A stretch of 64,000 nucleotides of DNA from Microbacterium sp. H83 (GTDB taxonomy: Bacteria; Actinomycetota; Actinomycetes; Actinomycetales; Microbacteriaceae): NCBI RefSeq assembly GCF_001650405.1, contig NZ_LWCU01000045.1, positions 97,189-161,188 on the forward strand, read 5' to 3'. Shown here one piece after another: positions 33,236 through 43,392 of this stretch (its first letter is position 1; each line of letters starts with the position of its first letter). A program made the translations under genes and the position numbers. The notes beneath the pieces were generated by a model. The model ran no database searches. It was given only the letters and a program-made list of their open reading frames with translations, and was not told the DNA's origin.

Positions 33236-34009
33236 TCAGACGGTCAGGCGATAGCCCCGCTCGTCGCCGTAGTGGGTGAATCCTGCTCTCGCGAGGATCG
33301 GGGCCGACGTCGCGGTCCGCCCCTTCACGAGCGCCGTCGTCGCCCCGAGGGAGGCGCTCACGCGCAGCCGCTCAGCGAGCACCGCACGGTAGGCGCCGCG
33401 TCGGCGAGCATCCTCGAGCGTCGCGGCGCCCCACAGTCGGGTGAAGCCGTCGACGATCGTGCACCCGCCGGTGCTGACGGCCCGTCCGTCGAGGCGCGCG
33501 AGCACACGGACCTGCGTCCCGGCGGCGAGCGCCGACGTGACCTCATCGAGCTCGACCCGAAGACCGTCGTCGTCGAGGGGCTGCTGCCTCCATACCGGCA
33601 CGTTGATCGCTTCGACCTCACGGACGTGATCGAGCGTGCGCACGACCTCGACCCGGACATGCGGCGGGACGTCGACCGTCGCACCGTCGAGCGGGCGCGC
33701 GAAGACCGCGACCGTGTCGATGTGCTCGGCTCCGCGTCGTCGGAGCTCGCCCTCGAGATCGGGTCGATCCGACGCGTTGGTCCAGAAGCGCAGCTCGCTC
33801 TCCCCCCAGGCCCTCGTGCGATCGATGGCGTGGTCGAGGACGATGGCCGCATCGGCATCGGCATCGGAGTCGACCTGCGACCCTCGCACCCCGCCGCCGA
33901 ACCGAGCGGGATACCGCACCAGCTGAAGGAGGCTCTTCTCCTGCTCGCTGTCGCGCGGGAACCACACCCAGGCCGCCGATGCGCGCAGGATGTCGTCGGT
34001 CGTATGCAT
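33236..34009 (-). CDS. GNAT-family N-acetyltransferase, two-domain
   Basis: A 257-residue protein. The C-terminal half shows the acetyl-CoA segment of GNATs in diverged form: VSTGGCTIVDGFTRLWGAATLEDARRRGAYRAVLAERL (key residues RRRGAYR, the Q/RxxGxG/A loop). The N-terminal half (ADAAIVLDHAIDRTRAWG) looks like a degenerate second GNAT domain, as in tandem-GNAT proteins. The substrate is unknown. It ends five bases from mesD in the convergent direction and starts 12 bases after the TM0106-type nuclease gene, so it may be its operon partner. Confidence 0.8.
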   Translation of the reverse strand: MHTTDDILRASAAWVWFPRDSEQEKSLLQLVRYPARFGGGVRGSQVDSDADADAAIVLDHAIDRTRAWGESELRFWTNASDRPDLEGELRRRGAEHIDTVAVFARPLDGATVDVPPHVRVEVVRTLDHVREVEAINVPVWRQQPLDDDGLRVELDEVTSALAAGTQVRVLARLDGRAVSTGGCTIVDGFTRLWGAATLEDARRRGAYRAVLAERLRVSASLGATTALVKGRTATSAPILARAGFTHYGDERGYRLTV

Positions 34010-34021
34010 GGGCGCTCCCTC

Positions 34022-37000
34022 TCAGCTCGCCGCGCCCACGAGGCGGGCGAAGGCGCTGAGCCGCGCGACTCCCTCAGGGGTGCGGGGAAGGTCGTCGAGC
34101 AGGGCCGGCGAGTGGATCAAGTACGCGGCGACCTGTGCCCGCGAGATCGCGACGTTGAGCCGGTTCTCCAGAAGCAGGAACTCGGGCCCGCGCGGGGCGT
34201 CGCGTCCGCTCGACGCCGCGAGGGTGGTGATGGACACCACCGCCTCCTTCCCCTGGAAGTTGTCGACCGTGCCGACGGGGACATCGGGGAACCCCGCTGC
34301 AAGGAGCGCGTCATGGACGAACTGACGCTGCGCGTTGTAGGGAGCGACGACGATGATGTCGCTCTGGCCGAGAGGCCGCACCGTGGCATCCGGATCGTTG
34401 TCCGTGAAGGCGCGCCCGACCAGGTCGCGCACGATCGCCACCACCTGCGCTGCCTCTTCGGGCGACTGCGTGGCATTGCCGCGGTGGCGCAGCGGCACGA
34501 CGTGCAGCCCCGGATCGATGCCCTCGAGCGACCGGAGTTCGGTGCCGGGCGCCGACGCGAGGCGCCCCGCGTAGGCGAGCGTCGACACGGGCGCGGCGAC
34601 GAACGGATGCATGCGCCACGATCGCGCCAGGAAGTACCCGTACTCGGGCCGGATGACGGCGTCCCCGTCCATGACCCATCCGAGCGCCGAGGTGTCGACG
34701 GGCTCGGGATGCGCTCCCTGACTGACCTGCGGCAGCTGCTGCGGATCGCCGAGCAGCAGCAGTCGGCGGGCGCCCGCGGCGACCGCGATGGTCGAGGCGA
34801 GCGAGAACTGGCCCGCCTCGTCGATCACGAGCAGGTCGAGGCCGCCGCGGTCGACGCGGGTCGTGTTGCTGAAGTCCCAGGCGGTTCCGCCGACGACCGC
34901 GCCGTGCGGGGAGTGCTCGCCCAGGAAGGACGCCATGCCGTTCTTGGGGATCACCGTGTACGACGGGTCGGACGAGGGATCCTTCGGAGCTTTTCCGACC
35001 TGGGCGGCCGGGACCCCGTCGGCGACGACGCGCTCGAGCAGATTCTCGATGATCGCGTGCGACTGCGCGACGACGCCGACGGTGAACCCGTGGTCCCTGA
35101 CCAGACGGGCGATCACCTGCGAGCCGGTATACGTCTTCCCGGTTCCGGGTGGCCCCTGGACCGCGAGATAGCTGCGGTCCAGGTCGAGTATCCCTCGCAC
35201 GATCGCATCGATCGCGTCGTCGCCGCCGGCGGGCAGCGGGCTCCCCGAGAGCGTGCGCGGCGGCACGCGACGGAGGATGTCCGTGGCGGCGTCGCGGGGG
35301 AACTCCGGTGCCGCCGCGTGGACCGCGTCAGCCCACTCGTCGATCGCGCCCTGCAGCGAGACGACACGTGGGGGCGCCGCCGGCGTGAGCGCGAGCGGCA
35401 GCTCGTCCCACGTCTGCCCCTGGACGGCGGTCTCCGTGACGAGGTACCCATCGTCGAGCACCTCGGCGATCGTGACGGAATGCGGCACGTGGACGGCTCT
35501 CGACGGCACCTCGGTGTCGAACGGCGCCGGGAAGGGATAGAGCGCGAACGGCTGCGCGCCGACGCCGAGCGTGGTGCCCGGAGACACCTCGCCGCGGATC
35601 TCGACGTCTCGCGACAGGACACGGCGCCCCTCCCCCACGCTCCAGTCACGCCGCACGGTCGAGGTCGCGTGATCCACCCGCACCACGTCGCGAGTGCCGT
35701 CCCACATGGTGACCGGCTCGCGGAGCCGCTGGAAATGCGACACCCAGAAGCTCTTGGCTTCACGGGGGAAGTAGTCGATCGCCGCGGCCGCGATGCGATG
35801 GACCTGCCCGTCCGCCCCCGCCTCGACGGCCTGCGCCGCGTCGGCGAGCAGCGCCACCGACCGCGGTGACGGCTCGTAGATCACGGCATCGGCCTCGTCG
35901 GGCGGCGCCGGGTTCACGCCCTCCGTGCGCGCGATCTCGATGAGCCAATTGCGCAGCCGTCTCGTCGACACGCAGTCGTACCGGTTGTAGTCCGCGAGAT
36001 CGGCCAGCACCGCGTCGGCCTCGGCCTGCTCTCCCGCCGCAGCGAGCTCCCGCGCCGCGACGTACTGCACGATCGAGTCGTCGCCCTTCTGCACGTCGCT
36101 CGTGCGGACGTCCTCGCCCATGTACAACGGCTCGAGCTTCTTGATCGAATACGACCTCGACCCGACGCGCACCGTTCGCAGCACCAGCGGGTAGAGGTCG
36201 ACGAACACGCCCTCGCGCAGCAATCGATCGATCTCGCCCTCGCGCACCCCATGGCGGGCGGCCATCGCCACGAGGTGCGAGGTCTCGTAGGGGGCGTAGT
36301 GGTAGATGTGCATGCCCGGATGCGCCGCTCGGCGCACCTTCACGAAGTCGAGGAATCGCTCGAAGGCCACACGCTCCGCGGCGAAGTCGTGCGCCCAGAT
36401 CGCGGAGTACTGGTCGGCGTTGTCGACCCAGCCGAAGAGGTAGTCGATCCCCCAGTGCGCATGGCCGTCCGGGGCGGGCTCGGTATAGAGAGGGTCCCCC
36501 TCGAAGTCGAAGAAGATGTCGCCGTGACTCGGCACGGGCAGCGTGTGGATCGCCGCCGCGTAGTGCACGTCGTACGTGGGCGCGCCGTCGGCATCCGCTC
36601 GGAGCTGCAGCTGCGCCTGCGCGCGCAGGTTCTCGAAGGTGTCGGTGTTCATGCCCTCGGGCGCATCCGTCGCCGCGGCCAGCGCGTCGATCGTCTCGAT
36701 GCCCGCCGCGCGCAGCCGGGCGCGCTGCACAGGGCGCATCCGCGCCACCATGAGCAGATCGCGATGCGCGATCACCTGCTCCTCGCACGTCGCGCAGCGT
36801 CCGCAGGCGACGATCTCGAGGTCTCCTCGATCGTCTCCCCACGCCAGCGCCGCGTCGGCGGACGGGTCGTCGATGCGGCGGTCGGCGATGAGCGCTCGGA
36901 GACGGGCGCGCCTGACCTGGAACAGCGGGAGCAGGTCGTCGACGGCGTGGGTGCTGACCGACCCGTCGCCGAGGATGAGATCCACCTCATCGGAGCGCGG

Positions 37001-37492
37001 GATGCCGAGACGATCGAGCTGATCGACGTATGCCGCCAGCTGCATGAGCGCGGTCACGCGGGCCTTGCGGGCGAGCTTGGAATCCTGCACGCGCCACCGG
37101 CCGTCGTCGTCGCGCCGAAGGAAATCGGCGAAGCCGACGAATTCGGGCGTGGCGAACGCCGCCTGGAACACGATCAGAGCGTCGGACTGGAGCGCCCGCA
37201 GGGTCTCCTCGACGGCTGCGGCGAGTGCGTCGGCGTCGACGGATGAGACCTTCGCGACGCGGTGCACGCGGTCGTCGCCGAGGTCGGCCGTGTAACGCGC
37301 CAGCACGTTCTGCTCGTGGACGTCGCCGAGCAGAGCCGCGCGCGCGAGAGTCGCATCCTCGGGCTCCTCGACAGCGGGCACACGCCCCAGCTTCGCGTCG
37401 ATCGCCCGACACCAGGCGAATTCGCATTCGGCGGCCGCCTTGAGGTCGCTGGCGCTCCAGATGACGCGCTGCGCCTGGGTGTCGATCCGCAC
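34022..37492 (-). CDS. TM0106-family RecB-like nuclease fused to SF1 helicase
   Basis: A 1156-residue protein. The N-terminal part is a RecB-like nuclease: GDVHEQNVLARY, VGFADFLRRDDDGRW and VQDSKLARK supply the PD-(D/E)xK-type metal residues. Cysteines CEFAWC and CGRCATCEEQ around residues 24-28 and 235-241 resemble the iron-sulfur cluster ligands of Cas4/AddB-type nucleases. A middle RNase H-like segment starts at IFFDFEGDPLY. The C-terminal half is an SF1 DNA/RNA helicase: Walker A QGPPGTGKTYTG, DEAGQFSLA motif II, GDPQQLPQV, and NVAISRAQ motif VI. GTG 37492 follows GGGAG. The TM0106 family has no proven role; DNA repair or RNA/DNA processing is plausible. Confidence 0.88.
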   Translation of the reverse strand: MRIDTQAQRVIWSASDLKAAAECEFAWCRAIDAKLGRVPAVEEPEDATLARAALLGDVHEQNVLARYTADLGDDRVHRVAKVSSVDADALAAAVEETLRALQSDALIVFQAAFATPEFVGFADFLRRDDDGRWRVQDSKLARKARVTALMQLAAYVDQLDRLGIPRSDEVDLILGDGSVSTHAVDDLLPLFQVRRARLRALIADRRIDDPSADAALAWGDDRGDLEIVACGRCATCEEQVIAHRDLLMVARMRPVQRARLRAAGIETIDALAAATDAPEGMNTDTFENLRAQAQLQLRADADGAPTYDVHYAAAIHTLPVPSHGDIFFDFEGDPLYTEPAPDGHAHWGIDYLFGWVDNADQYSAIWAHDFAAERVAFERFLDFVKVRRAAHPGMHIYHYAPYETSHLVAMAARHGVREGEIDRLLREGVFVDLYPLVLRTVRVGSRSYSIKKLEPLYMGEDVRTSDVQKGDDSIVQYVAARELAAAGEQAEADAVLADLADYNRYDCVSTRRLRNWLIEIARTEGVNPAPPDEADAVIYEPSPRSVALLADAAQAVEAGADGQVHRIAAAAIDYFPREAKSFWVSHFQRLREPVTMWDGTRDVVRVDHATSTVRRDWSVGEGRRVLSRDVEIRGEVSPGTTLGVGAQPFALYPFPAPFDTEVPSRAVHVPHSVTIAEVLDDGYLVTETAVQGQTWDELPLALTPAAPPRVVSLQGAIDEWADAVHAAAPEFPRDAATDILRRVPPRTLSGSPLPAGGDDAIDAIVRGILDLDRSYLAVQGPPGTGKTYTGSQVIARLVRDHGFTVGVVAQSHAIIENLLERVVADGVPAAQVGKAPKDPSSDPSYTVIPKNGMASFLGEHSPHGAVVGGTAWDFSNTTRVDRGGLDLLVIDEAGQFSLASTIAVAAGARRLLLLGDPQQLPQVSQGAHPEPVDTSALGWVMDGDAVIRPEYGYFLARSWRMHPFVAAPVSTLAYAGRLASAPGTELRSLEGIDPGLHVVPLRHRGNATQSPEEAAQVVAIVRDLVGRAFTDNDPDATVRPLGQSDIIVVAPYNAQRQFVHDALLAAGFPDVPVGTVDNFQGKEAVVSITTLAASSGRDAPRGPEFLLLENRLNVAISRAQVAAYLIHSPALLDDLPRTPEGVARLSAFARLVGAAS

Positions 37493-37563
37493 GATTCTCC
37501 CATTCCCTCGGATGCTTCGACACTAGCCGTGGCATCCGACACGGGATCACCGCGAAGACGTCG

Positions 37564-38382
37564 TCAGCGCCACCACGTGTCGTCGGGAGTGACCGGGAGG
37601 TTGCGCTTGTGCTGCGTGGCGAGATACCGCGACTCGATGCGTCCCGCGACCTCCGGATCGACCGGACGCCCCTCGAGGAAGTCGTCGATCTGCTCGTAGG
37701 TCAGCCCCAGCTCGTCCTCGTCGGCGCGGCCGGGCTGGTCGTCGAGCAGATCGGCGGTCGGCACCTTGTACGCGAGCTGGTCGGGCGCGTCGAGCAGCAG
37801 CAGGAGTGAGCGTCCCTGGCGCTTCGTCAGGCCCGCGAGCGGAAGGACGTCGGCGGCACCGTCGCCGAACTTCGTGTAGAAGCCCGTGACCGCCTCTGCG
37901 GCGTGATCCGTGCCGATCACGAGCAGACTGTCGTGACCGGCGAGCGCGTACTGCGTCACCATGCGCAGGCGCGCCTTGATGTTGCCGCGGTTGAAGTCGC
38001 TGATGTCGCTCGTGACGGCGAACTCGATGTCCGCCTCGACGCCGTCGACACCGTTCTGGATGTTGACCTCGACCGACGAATCGGGGGCGATGAACTCGAG
38101 CGCTGCCTGCGCGTCCGCAGCGTCCTTCTGCACCCGGTACGGCAGACGGACCGCAAGGAACGTCGCGTCACCACCCTCCGAGCGCACCCGCTCGACCGCG
38201 AGCTGCGCGAGCCGACCCGCGAGCGTCGAGTCCTGTCCGCCGGAGATGCCGAGCACGAAGCCCTTGGCGCCGGTGGTGCGGAGGTAGTCGGCGAGGAATC
38301 CGACGCGGCGCTCCACCTCGGCCTCGGGATCGATGTCGGCCTTCACGCCGAGCGCTTCAGAGATCTGCTGCTGCAGGGACAC
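37564..38382 (-). CDS. nadE: NH3-dependent NAD(+) synthetase
   Basis: A 272-residue ATP-pyrophosphatase-type enzyme that amidates nicotinate adenine dinucleotide to NAD+ using ammonia. The PP-loop SGGQDS is near residue 45 and the segment [22 protein letters not shown] is characteristic. It is the short, glutaminase-free bacterial form (about 275 residues). GTG 38382 has GGAGGA five bases upstream. The flanking gene is a divergent nucleosidase. Confidence 0.95.
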   Translation of the reverse strand: MSLQQQISEALGVKADIDPEAEVERRVGFLADYLRTTGAKGFVLGISGGQDSTLAGRLAQLAVERVRSEGGDATFLAVRLPYRVQKDAADAQAALEFIAPDSSVEVNIQNGVDGVEADIEFAVTSDISDFNRGNIKARLRMVTQYALAGHDSLLVIGTDHAAEAVTGFYTKFGDGAADVLPLAGLTKRQGRSLLLLLDAPDQLAYKVPTADLLDDQPGRADEDELGLTYEQIDDFLEGRPVDPEVAGRIESRYLATQHKRNLPVTPDDTWWR

Positions 38383-38494
38383 GTGTTCCTCCGGTCTACT
38401 CGACGTCAGTATCCTCCCCCAGTGTTACATCGGGATGACGGCGGCCGCAGGCGCTTGACTTCGCGGCGCCGGATCCACCTGGCAAGATGACGGG

Positions 38495-39052
38495 GTGAGA
38501 CTTCTCGTCGCCGCGATGGCATCCGAACTCCAGGCGTTCCCGGCCGAGCTCGAGGGATTCGACCAGCTCGTCACCGGCGAGGGCAAGATGCAGGCCGTGT
38601 ACGCGCTCACCCGCGCGCTGGACGCGAAGCAGTACTCCGAGGTCGTGGTCGTCGGGACCGCCGGCGGCATCGACCCGCAGCTCGAGGCGACCGTGCACGA
38701 GATCGGCAGCGCGCTGCAGCATGACGTGTTCGACCTCGACGGCGTGCCCGGGCAGCACGTGTCCCTGCCCGCCCGCGTGTCCACCGGCCGGGAGGGCGTG
38801 CTGATCGCCACCGGTGACAGCTTCGTGGGCGACGCCGGGATCACCGCCGTCATCCGTCCGTCCGGCGCGGGGCTCGTCGACATGGAGACCTACGCGTACA
38901 TCTGGGTCGCCGAGCAGTTCGGCGTGCCCATCCGCGCATTCCGTGCGATCTCGGACCGCGCCGAGGACGGCGCGCTCGTCGACTTCCGCGAGGCGATCGC
39001 GCGCTGCAGCATCCAGCTGCGCGAGGTGATCCGCCGCGAATACGGCGTCTGA
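38495..39052 (+). CDS. 5'-methylthioadenosine/S-adenosylhomocysteine nucleosidase-like protein
   Basis: A 185-residue purine/uridine phosphorylase-fold protein, shorter than the usual 230-residue MtnN. The motifs VVVVGTAGGIDPQL near residue 50 and LVDMETYAYIWVAEQFGVP near residue 130 (the catalytic-domain Met-Glu pair) are present, as is the late Asp in AISDRAEDG. It probably removes adenine from methylthioadenosine or S-adenosylhomocysteine, a step that complements methionine regeneration by mesXD, though it is not in the same operon. Start GTG 38495, with a CAAGAT box six bases upstream of GACGGG and the start. Confidence 0.78.
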   Translation: MRLLVAAMASELQAFPAELEGFDQLVTGEGKMQAVYALTRALDAKQYSEVVVVGTAGGIDPQLEATVHEIGSALQHDVFDLDGVPGQHVSLPARVSTGREGVLIATGDSFVGDAGITAVIRPSGAGLVDMETYAYIWVAEQFGVPIRAFRAISDRAEDGALVDFREAIARCSIQLREVIRREYGV

Positions 39053-39168
39053 GCCGCCCCGTACGAAGCGCACGTCTCGCGCGACGGCATCCGCGGCCGC
39101 GTCGGGATCGTCCGGATCACCGGGATCGGAGCCGCTCGGCCGTCGCCGGCGATCGCCGTAGGAGACCG

Positions 39169-42100
39169 TCAGCGCGCCTCGATGATGCTCGGCCCCTCCG
39201 ACGTCGCGCGCACCCGGAGCTGCGCGGGGATCTGCTCCTGCATCGCGTCGACGTGGCTGATGACTCCGACGGTACGACCGCCCTGCCGCAGCTCGTCGAG
39301 CGTGCGCATCGCGACCTCGAGCGTGTCGCCGTCGAGGGAGCCGAAGCCCTCGTCGATGAACAGCGTGTCGAGGCGGATGCCGCCGGTTCGCGCCGTGACG
39401 ACCTCCGCCAGTCCCAGCGCGAGAGCCAGCGAGCTGAGGAACGTCTCCCCTCCGGAGAGCGATTGAGCGGGACGGGTCTGACCGGTGAACGCGTCGTAGA
39501 CCACGATGCCGAGCCCTGACGCGGCTCCCCTCGCGGCGAGGGCGTCGGAGTGCCTCAGCTGGTACCGACCCGTCGACATGTCCTCCAGACGACGGTTGGC
39601 TGCGTCGACGATCTCCTCGAGCTCCGCGGCGAGCACGAACGTCTCGAGCGTCATCTTGCGGGTGTTGGCTCCGCGACCCGCGATCGTCTCGGCCAGCGCC
39701 CGCAGCGTCTCGAAGTCTGCGGCCTCGACCGCCGTGCGGGCATGCTCGTCGGCGGCGGCCGCGATCGACGCGGCGAGCTGCTCGGCGACGCCCGTGGCAC
39801 GGCTGGCGGCATCCACCGCTCGCGACCAGCTCTCGCGCGCGACGAGTGCCGTCTGCTCCGCGGGCTCGAGGTCGATCGCCTCCTCGGGCAGCGTGCGCAG
39901 CTCAAGGTCGAACAGGATCGCGCGTTCCTTCTCCCGTTGGACGGCGTGCCGACTGATGCGCGATTCGAGCACCGCCTGATCCGCGGCGGGACGGAGCGCG
40001 GCCTCGACCGCCTCGGCGCTGTCGAACGCCGAGTCCGCGAGCGCCTGCTGCACGTCCGCCGCAGCGACCGCGGCGGCCTCTTCGGAGCGCTCCCGAGCGG
40101 AGATCGCGTCGATGAGGGCGGTCGCCGCACGGATCTCGTCGACCTCAGCAGCCCGTCGGGCGGCGACGGAATCGAAGGATCCGCGCGCGTCCACGACGAT
40201 CGACAGCGCATCGGCGATCCGACGGTCGAGCACGGCGTGCGACTGGCGAGCCGCAGCGACCGCAGCGACCGCGCCGTCGCGATCGTCGTCGAGGTGACGG
40301 ATCCGCTCCGTCAACGCCGCGATCTCCTCGTCCAGCGTCGTCAGTCGGGATGCCGAGGCCTCGGCCGCGGCGAGGTCGTCGACGGCGGAGGCCGCCTCCC
40401 GCTCGGCGGCGGCGACCTCTCTGCCGTCGGCCCTGCTGACCGCGGCGGCGAATTCGGCGCGTACCGCGGACACGCGCTCCGCCGCCTCGCGTTCGATCCG
40501 CGCGGCGCTGTCGCGCAGCGCCTCCGCGGCCTCGACGTCGTCGGCGGAGACAGGATCGGTGTGCGAGGCGAGGGCCGGGTGCTCGTGCGATCCGCAGACG
40601 GGACATGCGCTGCCCTCCTCCAGTCCCGAGGCGAGTTCGCCGGCGAAGCCGTCGAGACGACGCTGCCGCAGGACGGCGAGAGCCGACTGAGCGTCGGCCA
40701 GAATCGTCGTGGCATCGACGAGCAGACGATCCGCCGCCGTGCGCTCGCTCTGGAGCTCGACGACCTGTCGGGCCGCCGCGAGGCGGGCGGACGCCGCTTC
40801 CCGCGCGCGCGCCAGGTCTTCCGCCCGATCCGCGCGCCGCCGGGTGTCGTCACGCTCGGCGACGAGCTGATCGAGCTGTCCGGGAAGGGACGAGCGCTGC
40901 GCGTCCGTCGCATCGAGCTGCTCCACTGCCGCCTCGACGGCTGCCGCGGCCAGGGCGAGCTCGGCACGTATGGCGGGCATCGATGTCTCGAGCTCTTCGG
41001 CGTGCTCCCACGCACCGAGCTGACGGGTGCGGTCGGTCACCCACGACACCAGGTCGTCCGTGCCGACATCGACGCCCCGCTCCTCCCAGGCGACACGGGC
41101 GCGCGACTCGGCCGCTCTCGCATCGTCGCGCACCGTCGCCGCTCTGGCGGCCAGGGCGATCGGAGAGCGCACCGTCTCCGCGGCGCGTGCGGCGTCCCAT
41201 TCCGCGCGGGCGTCAGCGATGAGCGGCGCCTCGGCATCCAACTGCGCGAGCGCGGCACGCGCCCGATCGCGTTCGGTCTGCGCGCGCTGATCGTCGCGCA
41301 GCGATGCGAGGGCCGCGTCCGCCGCGGTCAGCAGCTCCTCAGCATCGACGCGCTCCGCGGCGCGCCGCTCCGCCCGGTAGTCGGCGCGCGCCAGGGCACG
41401 CCGCAGCGAGTCGAGACGCTCGTCGGTCGTCAGGGCCGAACGCGTCGTCACCGCGTCGTCCGCGCCCGCAGCGCCGTCGTCCTCTGCGCCGCCGGACGCG
41501 TCGGAGCCGAGATCGTTCGCCGCGACCAGCCGCTCCCCCTCGTCGAGGCGAGCGGACACCGTCGCGAGACGCGTGCCCAGCGCCTGCTCCGCCTTCCTGC
41601 GCCGCTCGTCGAAGCGCGCCTGGACGTCTTCGAACCTCTCGGTGCCGAACAGCCTGCGCAGCAGCGCCTGCCGCTCCCTGCTGCCGGCCAGGAGGAACTC
41701 CGAGAAGCGGTTCTGCGCGAGCAGGATGACCTGGAGGAACTGCTCTCGACTCAGCTGGAGGATCTCGTCGAGCTCGTGCGCCGCTTCCCGCTCCTTGGCC
41801 GCGAGGCCGACCCACTCCCCGCCGACGAGCGCGTCGAGCTGCACCGCCGAGGCCTGGACGGTCAGCCCGCCACCCCGCTTCTTCGGACGCTCGTACTCCG
41901 GTGACCGGGTGACCCGGTAGCGACCGCCCGGCGTGCTGAACTCGACCAGGACCTCGGTCGCGTCCTCGGGCTCGCAGTGATCGCTGCGCAGGCGCTTGTC
42001 GCCGCCCTCGTATCGGGGCACGCCGCCGTACAGCGCGAAGCAGACGGCATCGAGGATGCTCGACTTCCCGGCGCCGGTGCGCCCCGCGATCAGGAAGATG

Positions 42101-42186
42101 CCGTCGTCGGCGAAGGCGTCGAAATCGACCACCTGGCGCTCACGGAAGGGGCCGAATCCCTCGACCTCGAGTCGGTGCAGCTGCAT
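39169..42186 (-). CDS. sbcC: Exonuclease subunit SbcC (SMC-type ATPase)
   Basis: A 1005-residue Rad50-type protein. Walker A AGRTGAGKSS is at about residue 35, a long coiled coil spans roughly 180-520 and 540-850, the zinc hook is Cys528-Pro-Val-Cys531, and the C-terminal head has LSGGETFLSSLALALGL and FIDEGFGSLD. With SbcD it opens hairpins and processes DNA ends. The sbcD gene lies 51 bases upstream in the same direction. The coiled coil is unusually rich in Ala/Glu/Arg, as expected at this GC content. Confidence 0.95.
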   Translation of the reverse strand: MQLHRLEVEGFGPFRERQVVDFDAFADDGIFLIAGRTGAGKSSILDAVCFALYGGVPRYEGGDKRLRSDHCEPEDATEVLVEFSTPGGRYRVTRSPEYERPKKRGGGLTVQASAVQLDALVGGEWVGLAAKEREAAHELDEILQLSREQFLQVILLAQNRFSEFLLAGSRERQALLRRLFGTERFEDVQARFDERRRKAEQALGTRLATVSARLDEGERLVAANDLGSDASGGAEDDGAAGADDAVTTRSALTTDERLDSLRRALARADYRAERRAAERVDAEELLTAADAALASLRDDQRAQTERDRARAALAQLDAEAPLIADARAEWDAARAAETVRSPIALAARAATVRDDARAAESRARVAWEERGVDVGTDDLVSWVTDRTRQLGAWEHAEELETSMPAIRAELALAAAAVEAAVEQLDATDAQRSSLPGQLDQLVAERDDTRRRADRAEDLARAREAASARLAAARQVVELQSERTAADRLLVDATTILADAQSALAVLRQRRLDGFAGELASGLEEGSACPVCGSHEHPALASHTDPVSADDVEAAEALRDSAARIEREAAERVSAVRAEFAAAVSRADGREVAAAEREAASAVDDLAAAEASASRLTTLDEEIAALTERIRHLDDDRDGAVAAVAAARQSHAVLDRRIADALSIVVDARGSFDSVAARRAAEVDEIRAATALIDAISARERSEEAAAVAAADVQQALADSAFDSAEAVEAALRPAADQAVLESRISRHAVQREKERAILFDLELRTLPEEAIDLEPAEQTALVARESWSRAVDAASRATGVAEQLAASIAAAADEHARTAVEAADFETLRALAETIAGRGANTRKMTLETFVLAAELEEIVDAANRRLEDMSTGRYQLRHSDALAARGAASGLGIVVYDAFTGQTRPAQSLSGGETFLSSLALALGLAEVVTARTGGIRLDTLFIDEGFGSLDGDTLEVAMRTLDELRQGGRTVGVISHVDAMQEQIPAQLRVRATSEGPSIIEAR

Positions 42187-42237
42187 CAGGTCATCGTCTC
42201 CCTGGGCGGAGAATCGCGGTGGCGCGCCATCGCGAGG

Positions 42238-43392
42238 TCAGACCAGGGCCTCGGCGCGCACGCGGTCCTCGAGCACCTCGCGGATCAGGTCGTCCTCGCG
42301 CTCGGTCGGCCCGTGGCCCGATCGCACGTGCTCGAGGAACGCGCCGATGCGCTCGGTGTCGGTCACGGCTCCCCTCAGCCGATCCGTGTAGGAGCGCTCG
42401 GAGCGCTCGAGGGAGTCTGCGGGCTGGTGCTGCACCATGGCGCAGTGCGGATACCGCTCGCGCAGACGGCGCATCGGCTCGGTCTGGGCGAGCGGATCGG
42501 TGTAGACGGCGCACACCCAGTCGTCTGCGTGCGCCGCGACGTTCTCGGCCGACAGGATCTCGTCGAGCTCACCGGTCAGGGTGACCAGCCGACGCGGCAC
42601 CGGCAGGTCGAGCCACTCGACGGCGGACAGACCCGAGGCGTCGAGGTCGACGAGCCAGGACCCGCGGGGCTTGTCCTGCTCGCCGAAGCTGTAATGCAGC
42701 GGAGCGCCCGAGTACCGCACCCGATCGCTGACCCGCTGACGACCGTGGATGTGGCCGAGGGCGACATAGTCCGGACCGTCGAAGACGCTGAGCGGCACGA
42801 CATCGAGTCCGCCCTGACGCACCTCGCGCTCGAGTCCGATCGTCGCGTCGACGCCGGCGGCGAAGCAGTGGGCGATGGCGACCGATCGCCCGCCGTTCTC
42901 GCGCATGCCCGTGCGCACGAGCTCCATGGCGTGCGCGAGCGTCTGCGCCTGCGTCCGCAGCTCGACACCGCCCCAGTGCTGGCGAACGATCGCCGGCTCG
43001 AGGTACGGGACGCCGTAGAAGTGCACCGGTCCGTCGTCGTCGCCGAGCGTCACGGGCGTGCCGATCGCGAGCGGATCGGTGAGCACGTGGATGCCCTCTC
43101 GGAGCAGTCGCGACTGGAAGCCGAGGCGTGCGGCCGAGTCGTGGTTGCCGCTCGTCACGATGACGCGCGCGCCCGCCTCGTGGATGCCGACCAGCGCGTC
43201 GCTCAGCAGCGTGTACGCGGCGCCGGCCGGAGTGGCCGAGTCGAACACGTCGCCCGCGACGATCACGACATCGACAGCGTTCTCGCGCACCTGCGCCGTG
43301 AGCGCGCCGAGGACCTCGGCCAGCGCGTCCATGGTCGAGTTGCCATGGAAGGTGCGGCCGATGTGCCAGTCGGAGGTGTGCAGGATTCGCAT
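42238..43392 (-). CDS. sbcD: Exonuclease subunit SbcD (Mre11-type nuclease)
   Basis: A 384-residue metallophosphoesterase with all five motifs: MRILHTSDWHIGR (DxH), VIVAGDVFDSA (GDxxD), VTSGNHDSA (GNHD), AIAHCFAAG (H) and ALGHIHGRQR (GHxH). It supplies the nuclease of the SbcCD complex. I start it at ATG 43392, where TACCGT (43399-43404, minus strand) sits six bases upstream, a leaderless arrangement; longer in-frame starts add a basic stretch unlike the family. Co-directional with sbcC. Confidence 0.94.
   Translation of the reverse strand: MRILHTSDWHIGRTFHGNSTMDALAEVLGALTAQVRENAVDVVIVAGDVFDSATPAGAAYTLLSDALVGIHEAGARVIVTSGNHDSAARLGFQSRLLREGIHVLTDPLAIGTPVTLGDDDGPVHFYGVPYLEPAIVRQHWGGVELRTQAQTLAHAMELVRTGMRENGGRSVAIAHCFAAGVDATIGLEREVRQGGLDVVPLSVFDGPDYVALGHIHGRQRVSDRVRYSGAPLHYSFGEQDKPRGSWLVDLDASGLSAVEWLDLPVPRRLVTLTGELDEILSAENVAAHADDWVCAVYTDPLAQTEPMRRLRERYPHCAMVQHQPADSLERSERSYTDRLRGAVTDTERIGAFLEHVRSGHGPTEREDDLIREVLEDRVRAEALV

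Noticed and set aside
32582..35869. A 1095-codon plus-strand open frame across the TM0106-type gene
   Set aside because: It is antisense to recognisable nuclease and helicase motifs and is Arg/Ala/Asp-rich without domain features, as happens when high-GC genes leave the opposite strand stop-free.
39550..41904. A 784-codon plus-strand frame opposite sbcC
   Set aside because: Antisense to the SbcC coiled coil; composition is Arg/Gly-rich with no domain.
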